Source of the DNA: Desulfobacteraceae bacterium
Lineage (GTDB): Bacteria; Desulfobacterota; Desulfobacteria; Desulfobacterales; Desulfobacteraceae
NCBI GenBank assembly: GCA_022712835.1
Contig: JAFLJU010000018.1
Span: 1-25,816, forward strand
Reading direction: 5' to 3'
Length of the DNA: 25,816 nt
How positions within the stretch are numbered: position 1 is the first letter of the stretch; each line of letters starts with the position of its first letter. The notes under the pieces are model-generated. The model did not search any database and was not told the DNA's origin. It was given only the letters and a program-made list of their open reading frames with translations. The position numbers and the translations under genes are program-made. This document shows positions 14,523 through 21,682 of the stretch, in pieces.

Positions 14523-16217
14523 ATGAAGAAAGTTTTTAAGAATTTTATTATGACGGCGCTGGTATTGCTATTTGCAACGTCGGGATCTTTTGCCGCCAAT
14601 GGCATATCAGCATCCGCTTATAAGGCGGGGGATATGGTTGAGGTTACCGGCAAAATAGCCCCGGGCCAGGATTTGTATATTGCCATTGCCCAGCAGGAAA
14701 TGTTTGCACCCAAGGACACCAATGGTGCCTTTGAGATTAAAAGACTTAAAAAAGATGCTAAAAAAGTAGGGTTTGCACAGGATACAGCAATTCCCCCCCT
14801 TTATTATATGATTACCAATGTGCCGGAAAAATTTGGAAAGGTAGATAAAAAAAGATTTGGTGGACCTTCTGTCCTTTTGAAAAAAGGACAAGGGATATAC
14901 AGCACCACCATGTTCTATCTGAAAAAGAAATTAAGTGATGTGGATGCAGCAGCCCGCGGTATGCTTGGACCCATCAAATCAGACGAACAATGGAATTTTT
15001 TCAGATATGCCAATGAAACCGGCTATGGTATCAATACCATTGTTAAAGAAGGTAACAGAAAAGGCAAAGTGGTTATTTTTTCACGATCTGTCATTGGTGA
15101 CCAGTCAAGCGGTAATTACTGGGATAAGGGCACAGCTGTAAAATTGGATAAAGCAACGGGTGAATTTACAGCCTCCTTTAAATCCTTCAGACATACCCCC
15201 CCCGGCACCCAATTTGATGTGTATGTGAACAGTGCCAAAATCGGTGATTATAAGATTGAGAAAAACGGCTATTGGCTCTCCAAAGGGTTTCGATATATGA
15301 ACCCCCTGTGGATTGTTATCGGTGCTGTTTTGGTGGGAACCTATTTCTCCATGATTGGTGCGGCCGGTGGTATGCTCATGGCAGCTTTCCAGGTGTTGGT
15401 TGTCAATACCATGGGGCCTGTGGGTATCAATGCAGCCAATGTATTAAAGCCCTCCAATATCGCCCTTACCCTGTTTTCTCCCCTGGGATCTTTCTGGCGG
15501 TATGCCAAGATTGAAAAGCGGGTTGCATGGCCAGTGGGAATCTCTTTTGGTGTGGGTATCTTTATCGGGTCCATCTGGCTGGGGAAATATGTATCTGCAG
15601 TTCTGCCCATGAAAGCCTATAAAGAGTGGTTGGCCATCCTGGTTGTTATCATGGGGATTAAAACCCTGCTGGAAATGACACCCAAGGCCATGAATAAAAG
15701 AAAAAATATCAAGGCGATGACCCAGAAATTTAATAAAGAGGTTGCCGCTGCCAAGGCCGAGGGTCGGTCCGCACAAATGGGCAGTATTGAGCCTGTAAAA
15801 ACAGGTCTCATGGATTATCGGTTTAAGTTCTGGGGTGAAGAATTTAAGATCAACCCATTGCTGTTTGCCATCCTTGGTGTTTTCATTGGTATCGTATCCC
15901 GTTCCTTTGGTATCGGCGGCGGTTTCCTTTTGGTTCCTGCCATGACCAGCATTGCTGCTCTTCCCATGTATGTGGCCGTGCCCATATCTTTGATCGGTAC
16001 CTGTTTCTCCAGTATCGGTTCATTTATCGGATATCTCATGGCAGGATATCTGCCGGATATGACCCTTGCCATTGCCATTATTATCGGTGGATTTGCAGGG
16101 GGAATGCTTGGCAGCCGTGCCCAGAAGATGTTCTCTGAAATGACCTTAAAGATTATTCTGGCAGTTACCTTGTTTTTTCTGTTTTTCAGATTTTTCAAAA
16201 TTGAAATTTGGATTTAG
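14523..16217 (+). CDS. TauE/SafE-family permease with large extracytoplasmic domain
   Basis: A 564-residue protein, about twice the usual TauE/SafE length. Residues 1-24 are a signal peptide (cleavage after GSFA). Residues 25-255 form a hydrophilic extracytoplasmic domain of unknown family, rich in Lys, Gly and aromatics and without Cys. Residues 258-385 and 445-560 are two pseudo-symmetric membrane halves; each carries the family's glycine signature (FSMIGAAGGMLMAA near 275-288; SRSFGIGGGFLLVPA near 459-473). They are joined by a cytoplasmic basic loop (386-440). TauE/SafE members export or import sulfite, sulfoacetate and related anions. An AAGGAG site sits 6 bp upstream. It is followed by a strong hairpin, so its message may be more abundant than that of the sensor genes. 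It is likely to move a substrate or product of the molybdoenzyme. Confidence 0.88.
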   Translation: MKKVFKNFIMTALVLLFATSGSFAANGISASAYKAGDMVEVTGKIAPGQDLYIAIAQQEMFAPKDTNGAFEIKRLKKDAKKVGFAQDTAIPPLYYMITNVPEKFGKVDKKRFGGPSVLLKKGQGIYSTTMFYLKKKLSDVDAAARGMLGPIKSDEQWNFFRYANETGYGINTIVKEGNRKGKVVIFSRSVIGDQSSGNYWDKGTAVKLDKATGEFTASFKSFRHTPPGTQFDVYVNSAKIGDYKIEKNGYWLSKGFRYMNPLWIVIGAVLVGTYFSMIGAAGGMLMAAFQVLVVNTMGPVGINAANVLKPSNIALTLFSPLGSFWRYAKIEKRVAWPVGISFGVGIFIGSIWLGKYVSAVLPMKAYKEWLAILVVIMGIKTLLEMTPKAMNKRKNIKAMTQKFNKEVAAAKAEGRSAQMGSIEPVKTGLMDYRFKFWGEEFKINPLLFAILGVFIGIVSRSFGIGGGFLLVPAMTSIAALPMYVAVPISLIGTCFSSIGSFIGYLMAGYLPDMTLAIAIIIGGFAGGMLGSRAQKMFSEMTLKIILAVTLFFLFFRFFKIEIWI

Positions 16218-16243
16218 ATTAAATTCAAAATAAGATCAAACTT

Positions 16244-16296
16244 GAAACCCGTGTGCTGAATCTCTATAATGGCAGAATCAGCCACGGGTTTTATAT
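16244..16296 (+). terminator. Terminator-like hairpin after the TauE gene
   Basis: AAACCCGTG (16245-16253) pairs with CACGGGTTT (16283-16291), and inside it GCTGA (16255-16259) pairs with TCAGC (16278-16282), with one bulged T. That makes a 14-bp stem with an 18-nt loop followed by TTTTATATT. It lies 27 bp after the TauE stop and should act as a full or partial intrinsic terminator. It would split the structural genes from the downstream membrane and sensor genes or reduce their expression. It also argues against the ATG at 16269, which lies in the loop. Confidence 0.7.
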
Positions 16297-16310
16297 TAAG
16301 GACGAATTTT

Positions 16311-16898
16311 ATGGACGATTTTATGGACAGGATATGGGGATTTATCGAAGCATTTTTAAACAATGCCGTGGTGTTTCTGGATACCACCCTGGCTCCCCTT
16401 GAAATCCTGGGTCCGGGTGTTGTGATATTTGTTCTTGCCTTTCTTGTTGTTATTTTTACAAAAATTATTGCACGATTTTATGTGACCCAAAGATCTGTTA
16501 CACTGGAAAAAGAATTTAACCATTGGCAGGGTATCCGTGAAGAGGCCATGAAACATCCCGACAGGGAAAAAGGCAAGGCCCTGGCGAAGAATGTCGACCA
16601 GGCCGAATTAAACAAGGCCTATTATGATTATTTTTTTGAAGGAATGTTAAAACATTTTATTGTCAACGTTCTTCCCATCCTGTTGATGGTTTCCTATGTG
16701 ACAACAGTGTATACGCCCCAAACCCTTTTACAACGGTTTGGAGAACGCTGGATATTTTCATTTTCCCTAGGATCTTATTCCCAGGTGAATGTCAGTTCCA
16801 TGCTCTGGCTTGTTATTTGTTTTATCTTGTCATTTATACTTTTTGCAGTATTAAAACTGGTTTTTAAAAAACGATATGCCAAAAAAAAAATTAAATAG
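16311..16898 (+). CDS. Three-TM membrane protein resembling the EMC3/DUF106 (Oxa1/YidC-like) fold
   Basis: A 195-residue membrane protein. After an amphipathic N-terminus come TM1 (about 35-55), a long charged helical stretch (60-112), TM2 (115-134) and TM3 (160-184), then a Lys/Arg-rich tail. This layout, with a cytosolic coiled-coil region between TM1 and TM2, resembles the Oxa1-superfamily proteins of the DUF106/EMC3/TMCO1 type that help insert membrane proteins. The resemblance is by pattern and is not proven. ATG 16311 is preferred to 16269 because AAGGA at 16298-16302 is properly spaced and the earlier ATG is inside a hairpin. It overlaps the next gene by 23 bp. It might help insert the neighbouring membrane proteins. 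Confidence 0.72.
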   Translation: MDDFMDRIWGFIEAFLNNAVVFLDTTLAPLEILGPGVVIFVLAFLVVIFTKIIARFYVTQRSVTLEKEFNHWQGIREEAMKHPDREKGKALAKNVDQAELNKAYYDYFFEGMLKHFIVNVLPILLMVSYVTTVYTPQTLLQRFGERWIFSFSLGSYSQVNVSSMLWLVICFILSFILFAVLKLVFKKRYAKKKIK

Positions 16899-17376
16899 CA
16901 TACAGTTGATTTTAAAATCCCTGGGGGCATTGGTTGTTTCCGGCTTGGTCTTTCTACCCCTGGATGCATATGCCACACAACTCCATACCAGTTCAGAAGG
17001 GATAATCACCCACCAGATAGGACACCTGTTTTTTCTTTTTTCCATGGTGGCGCTCATTTTCACCATCACAGGAAAAAGTTTGGATAGACAAAAGGGCTGG
17101 CGTTTTATTCAGTATTCCGCCTTCTTTTTTATACTCTGGAACCTGGACGTCATTGCAGCTCATTTTCTTGACAACCAGATCCATGCCGTCAAAATTGAGA
17201 ATCTCTCTTTGGGTCAGATACGGGTGGTCAGCCAGTCGGAACTTCTGGCATGGTTGTATTATGTTTTAAAACTGGATCATCTCCTATGCGTACCTGCCAT
17301 GCTCTTCCTTTATGGAGGGCTTTCAAATATAGTTGATGAACAACGGCAGATGATGGTAAAAAAGGATATTCCATGA
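16876..17376 (+). CDS. Histidine-containing three-TM membrane protein, unrecognised
   Basis: A 166-residue protein with a signal-like or anchor N-terminus (residues 1-33, ending AYA) and about three membrane segments (47-65, 77-98 and 124-148). Histidines lie at or in these helices: H46 and H50 in THQIGH, H96 in DVIAAH and H135 in KLDH. Such placement is compatible with b-haem or metal binding but is not a recognised motif. Its start lies inside the previous gene and its TGA overlaps the kinase ATG (ATGA), so it is coupled to the kinase. A role as a sensor accessory to that membrane kinase is a reasonable inference. Confidence 0.75.
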   Translation: MPKKKLNSIQLILKSLGALVVSGLVFLPLDAYATQLHTSSEGIITHQIGHLFFLFSMVALIFTITGKSLDRQKGWRFIQYSAFFFILWNLDVIAAHFLDNQIHAVKIENLSLGQIRVVSQSELLAWLYYVLKLDHLLCVPAMLFLYGGLSNIVDEQRQMMVKKDIP

Positions 17377-18872
17377 TCATTTCCTTTATTCCAATACTTG
17401 CGGTGGATGTCCTGGGGTCCGTGGCAATGGTGGTGATTGCACTTCTCTGCCTTCACAAGGCAAGGATATTAAGGTCAATGGACCCTGACAACGCTGTCTT
17501 TTTGTATCTGTTGTGGATCAGTACCGGATTCATGATTTTTGCGCTATCCCGGTCCTTTGGTCATATTTTAAAACAATTTTTTATTCTTACATCAAATGTT
17601 GCCACTTGGCATGCCATCACCTCTTATTCAGGGAGTGTGAACACGGTTTCTTTTATGCTGGTGGGACTGATTACGCTTTTTTTTAACCAGAGCTGGAATA
17701 TAAATGAAAAAATTTTATCCAGCAGGAAAAAACTTGAAGACACCCATATTAAACTCATGGATTTGAATCAAACCCTGGAGCATAAGGTGGTGGCCCGGAC
17801 AGAAATGCTGACCAGTTCCGAGCACAAGGCCAGAAGAATTTTTGAGCAATCCCTGGATACCATTGTCGTGACCGATGAAAAGTTCAATATCTCAGAGATC
17901 AACCAGGCCGGGCTCACCCTTACCGGATATGGTAAAGGGGAAATGCTGGAAAGAAAAATGGGGCTAAAGGATTTTATATCCCAGGAATCCGAATGGAAAC
18001 GAATCCGTAACCTGCTTGAAACCTGTGAATATGTCCTCAACGAGGAGACCCATTTTATGTGTCAGGATCACTCCCATATAATGGTCATGATCACAGGTGG
18101 CGTGGATTACGGGGCCTTTGGCTGCGGTAAAACATTTCATTTCATCATTAAAAATATCAACGATAAAAAACAGATGGAACAGCAGATTGCCCAAGCCGAT
18201 AAATTGGCGGCCCTGGGCGAATTGTCGGCCGGCGTTGCCCATGAGATCAACAATCCTTTGGGTATTATTTTGGGATATACCCAGCTCATGTTAAAGGAAG
18301 ATTCCGGGTTTGAAGAGGATCTTAAAATCATTGAAAAACATGTGAAAAATTGTAAAGATGTGGTTTCCGACCTGCTTTCCTTTGCCAGGAAAGGGTCTTT
18401 GAAAAAGAGCCGGGTGGATGTGACAAAGGTAATTGATGAGGTGATCAAATTTTTAGCCAATCACACGGATTTCCGAAATGTGGAAATCCAGATGGAGGGG
18501 GTGGAGCAGAAACCCTTGATGATTTATGGGAATGAACAGGAATTGGCACAGGTGATTATCAATCTGCTCATCAATGCCTGCCATGCGGTGAAGAAAGAAG
18601 GTCGGATTGAAATTGAGACACAACAAGGGGCAGACGGCCAGATTCTCATTACGGTGAAGGACAATGGAACCGGTATCCGGAAAAAGCATTTTCCCCGGAT
18701 ATTTGATCCCTTTTTCACCACTAAGCCCGTGGGCCAGGGAACCGGCCTGGGATTGTCCGTGGGATACGGCATTATCCATCGTCATGGCGGGGATATCACC
18801 GCAAGGAATCGGGAAACAAAGGGCGCCGCCTTTACCATTCGGCTTCCCATGGCCCCAATGATTAATACCTAA
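17373..18872 (+). CDS. Membrane PAS sensor histidine kinase (NtrB-like)
   Basis: A 499-residue kinase. The N-terminus carries three membrane helices (about 5-28, 42-62 and 85-105) with H28, H64 and H80 near their ends. A coiled coil (110-150) is followed by a PAS domain (150-265). HisKA has the H box LGELSAGVAHEINNPLG with H290. HATPase_c has the N box around N401 in LLINACHAV, DNGTG at 430-434 and GQGTGLGLSV at 454-463. It is the orphan-free partner of the sigma-54 regulator starting 44 bp downstream. The overlapping start with the histidine-containing membrane protein suggests the two form one sensor. The signal may be redox state or the molybdoenzyme substrate; this is inference. Confidence 0.93.
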   Translation: MIISFIPILAVDVLGSVAMVVIALLCLHKARILRSMDPDNAVFLYLLWISTGFMIFALSRSFGHILKQFFILTSNVATWHAITSYSGSVNTVSFMLVGLITLFFNQSWNINEKILSSRKKLEDTHIKLMDLNQTLEHKVVARTEMLTSSEHKARRIFEQSLDTIVVTDEKFNISEINQAGLTLTGYGKGEMLERKMGLKDFISQESEWKRIRNLLETCEYVLNEETHFMCQDHSHIMVMITGGVDYGAFGCGKTFHFIIKNINDKKQMEQQIAQADKLAALGELSAGVAHEINNPLGIILGYTQLMLKEDSGFEEDLKIIEKHVKNCKDVVSDLLSFARKGSLKKSRVDVTKVIDEVIKFLANHTDFRNVEIQMEGVEQKPLMIYGNEQELAQVIINLLINACHAVKKEGRIEIETQQGADGQILITVKDNGTGIRKKHFPRIFDPFFTTKPVGQGTGLGLSVGYGIIHRHGGDITARNRETKGAAFTIRLPMAPMINT

Positions 18873-18916
18873 GACTCGGATTGAAAAACCATTTGAAGGA
18901 ACCAGGAGAAGCTCCA

Positions 18917-20299
18917 ATGAAGGCAAATATTTTGACGGTGGATGATGAAAAAGATATGGGCCGTTTGCTGAAGCGGACCCTTGAGCCGGAGCTTGACTGT
19001 CGGGTCACCATGGCATTTTCCGGGGACATGGCCTTGGACATCCTTACCCAGGAAGCATTTGACCTGGTTATTTGTGATATTAAAATGCCGGGCATGGACG
19101 GGTTTGAACTTTTAAAGCGTATAAAAGAACAATACCCCGATCTGACCGTGGTAATGCTCTCGGCCTTTGGGAATATTGAGTCTGCTGTCCTGGCCATTAA
19201 AAAAGGGGCCTATGATTTTATCTCCAAGCCCTTTGAACAGGATGAGATTCTTTTTAAAGTTCAGAATGCCCTGGAGCGCAGCCAGCTGCTCCATGAAAAT
19301 AAACGGCTGTTAAAGGAACGCCAGAAAGAGACGCTTCCGTTGATCGGGAATTCTGAGGCCATGGAAAAGGTGTTTGAAAAGATCTCCCTTGTGGCGGAAA
19401 GCGATGTGACCGTCTTGATCACAGGGGAGTCTGGCACTGGCAAGGATCTGACCGCCCGTTCCATCCATCGCTTGAGCCTTCGGAAAAACAAGGCTTTTCT
19501 CCCGGTGAATTGTCCCACTATTCCCGAGCATATTTTAGAAAGCGAGCTGTTCGGATATAAAAAAGGGGCATTTACCAATGCCTATCGAGACAAGATAGGG
19601 CTATTTCAGGCCGCCGATAAGGGCACCCTGTTTTTAGACGAGATCGGAGATATCGGTCCTGCCATCCAGACCAAGCTGTTGCGGGTGATCCAGGAAAAGG
19701 AGATTAAACCTCTGGGTGACACAAAAGTTGAGACCGTTGATGTGCGGATCATTGCATCCACCAACCAGAACCTGAAAGAAAAAATTGCCGAAAAAACGTT
19801 TCGGGAAGATTTTTTTTATCGCTTGTCGGTTATCTCCATTGAGCTGCCGCCATTAAGAGACCGTATCACCGATATCCCTATTTTGTGCGAAGCCCTTTTG
19901 AAAAAGCAGTGTGAAAAAATGAATAAACCCCTTAAAATCATTTCCGGTGAGGTGCTGGATCTTCTCATGAAGCAACCCTGGAAGGGGAATGTCCGGGAAC
20001 TTGAAAATGTTTTGATCCATGGCATTCTCTATTCAAAGGATGAGTTCATTACCCTGTCCGATATCCCGTTAAAAGAGGGGTACCCCAAAAAAATGGCAGG
20101 GGGGACTCATTATGCCGCCTTGCCGTACAGGGAAGCAAAGGAAAAATGTCTCCATGGGTTTAACCATGATTATATCGGTGCCAAACTTTCCATGACCCAG
20201 GGGAATATCACCCAGGCAGCACTGCTTTGCCACATGGATCGTCAGGGATTGCAGCAGATCATGAAAAGATACGGCATTGACCCGGACCCTTTCAGGTAA
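18917..20299 (+). CDS. Sigma-54-dependent response regulator (NtrC family)
   Basis: A 460-residue activator. The receiver domain (1-120) has D10/E11 and the phospho-acceptor D54 in VICDIKMPGMDG. The AAA+ domain (about 140-370) has Walker A GESGTGKD (170-177), Walker B GTLFLDEIGD (236-245), the arginine finger region FREDFFYRL, and the sigma-54 contact loop as GAFTNA (217-222) instead of GAFTGA. A Fis-type helix-turn-helix ends the protein (about 424-455). ATG 18917 is chosen over 18881 because AGGAG at 18904-18908 is 8 bp upstream and the receiver begins at once. It is probably phosphorylated by the preceding kinase and probably activates the -24/-12 promoter at 7699, closing a loop around the gene run. 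Confidence 0.94.
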   Translation: MKANILTVDDEKDMGRLLKRTLEPELDCRVTMAFSGDMALDILTQEAFDLVICDIKMPGMDGFELLKRIKEQYPDLTVVMLSAFGNIESAVLAIKKGAYDFISKPFEQDEILFKVQNALERSQLLHENKRLLKERQKETLPLIGNSEAMEKVFEKISLVAESDVTVLITGESGTGKDLTARSIHRLSLRKNKAFLPVNCPTIPEHILESELFGYKKGAFTNAYRDKIGLFQAADKGTLFLDEIGDIGPAIQTKLLRVIQEKEIKPLGDTKVETVDVRIIASTNQNLKEKIAEKTFREDFFYRLSVISIELPPLRDRITDIPILCEALLKKQCEKMNKPLKIISGEVLDLLMKQPWKGNVRELENVLIHGILYSKDEFITLSDIPLKEGYPKKMAGGTHYAALPYREAKEKCLHGFNHDYIGAKLSMTQGNITQAALLCHMDRQGLQQIMKRYGIDPDPFR

Positions 20300-20364
20300 G
20301 GATCGCTTTAAAAAAAAGATTCCGACCCCTTATATTAATCACATAATACAAACGGAGGTCTCCC

Positions 20365-21591
20365 ATGCAATCTTTCAATCCAGAACAAGCACTATTGAAT
20401 GCCCGAAGAGAATTTGGAGAACATGGAGGCGTTGTGCCATCCATAGCCCGTTCATCCACCTTTACCGTCATGCACCCCGGTAGCATGACGGAAATTTTCG
20501 GAGGCCTCAAAGGACCTGAACTCGGAGGGTGTTTCCTGTATAGTCGGCATTTTAATCCCACGGTTGATGTATTATCCCGCTCCCTTGCGGCCATGGAAGG
20601 AACCGAGGCCGCCATTGGTACCGCCAGCGGTATGTCAGCGATTTCCTGTGCCATCTTGCAACTGTGTAACAGTGGTGATCACATCGTTGCCAGTGAAAGT
20701 ATTTATGGCGGAACCCATGCCCTGCTGGAATCTTTGCTGCCACAGATGAACATAAAAACCACCTTTGTGGACATCACCCACATGGAAGCTGTAACCGCTG
20801 CCATTACCCCTGAAACAAGGCTGATATTCACGGAAACCATGGGCAATCCCACCCTGAATATAGCAGACATCCCGGCCCTGTCCAGGCAATCCAGGGCCAG
20901 AAATATCAAATTAGTGGTGGACAATACCTTTTCCCCCATGATTTTTAGCCCCCACGCACTGGGAGCCGACGTGGTCGTCTACTCTTTGACCAAATATATT
21001 AACGGTGCAAGTGATCTTGTGGCAGGGGCCATTTGCGGCGACAAGCAGTTTATATATGATCTGATGGACCTGCATACAGGGCGGGTAATGCTCCTGGGGC
21101 CCACCATGGATACCCGGGTGGCCTTTGATATTATCCAGCGGCTGCCCCATCTGGCCATCCGCATGAGAGAGCACAGCCGCAGGGGAATGGCCATGGCCGA
21201 TATGTTAAAGAAGATGGGCATCAGGGTAATCTATCCCGGCCTATCGGATCATCCCCAGCATGAACTGGCTAAACAGATGGCCAATGATGGGTATGGTCTG
21301 GGTGGAATTCTTGCAATGGATTGTAAAGATCGCAAAACGGCTGAGGAAATGATGGAAGTTTTGCAAAACGAAGAAAAATTCGGGATGATCGCGGTTTCCC
21401 TGGGCTTTTTTGATACCTTGATCAGTTGTTCCGGTTCTTCCACCTCGTCTGAGATTGATCCTGAAGATCAACAGAAAATGGGGCTTTCTCCCGGACTTGT
21501 TCGCATCTCACTTGGTTATACAGACAGTCTTGAGTCTCGTATGGAACAAATGAAAAGAGCTATTGTAAAAGTATATGGAAACAAGATTTAA
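20365..21591 (+). CDS. Methionine gamma-lyase-type PLP enzyme (Cys/Met metabolism family)
   Basis: A 408-residue fold-type I PLP enzyme of normal family length. The Schiff-base lysine is K210 in VYSLTKYINGASD. PLP contacts include D186 in VVDNTFS, the phosphate-binding GMSA loop (89-92), the stacking Y114 in SIYGGT and the cross-subunit YSR..NPT motif (59-66). The family carries out gamma-elimination or gamma-replacement on methionine, cystathionine or O-acyl homoserine. The residue matching the reactive Cys of Pseudomonas methionine gamma-lyase is G116, so strict methioninase specificity is uncertain. GGAGG at 20354-20358 is 6 bp from the ATG. It starts 65 bp after the regulator with no clear terminator between, so read-through from the operon is possible. 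Its chemistry would release methanethiol or sulfide. Confidence 0.88.
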   Translation: MQSFNPEQALLNARREFGEHGGVVPSIARSSTFTVMHPGSMTEIFGGLKGPELGGCFLYSRHFNPTVDVLSRSLAAMEGTEAAIGTASGMSAISCAILQLCNSGDHIVASESIYGGTHALLESLLPQMNIKTTFVDITHMEAVTAAITPETRLIFTETMGNPTLNIADIPALSRQSRARNIKLVVDNTFSPMIFSPHALGADVVVYSLTKYINGASDLVAGAICGDKQFIYDLMDLHTGRVMLLGPTMDTRVAFDIIQRLPHLAIRMREHSRRGMAMADMLKKMGIRVIYPGLSDHPQHELAKQMANDGYGLGGILAMDCKDRKTAEEMMEVLQNEEKFGMIAVSLGFFDTLISCSGSSTSSEIDPEDQQKMGLSPGLVRISLGYTDSLESRMEQMKRAIVKVYGNKI

Positions 21592-21638
21592 AATACCACG
21601 ATTCTCCTATAACTTAAAAGTTGGAGAAATTTGTGGAC

Positions 21639-21679
21639 AAACCGTACCTGCCTGACGATGGATCAGGCAGGTACGGTTT
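21639..21679. terminator. Bidirectional terminator between convergent genes
   Basis: A perfect 17-bp inverted repeat (21639-21655 and 21663-21679) with the 7-nt loop CGATGGA. The stem is GC-rich inside and ends in AAA/TTT, so either strand gives a hairpin followed by T residues. It sits between the stops of the lyase (plus) and dctM (minus). A weaker hairpin (TTCTCC...GGAGAA, 21602-21628) precedes it. Confidence 0.9.
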
Positions 21680-21682
21680 TGA

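Noticed and set aside
16269..16310. Start at ATG 16269 for the EMC3-like gene
   Set aside because: It lies in the loop of a terminator-like hairpin and has no ribosome site, unlike ATG 16311.
18881..18916. Start at 18881 for the sigma-54 regulator
   Set aside because: The extra 12 residues are not part of a receiver domain, and AGGAG is correctly placed only for 18917.
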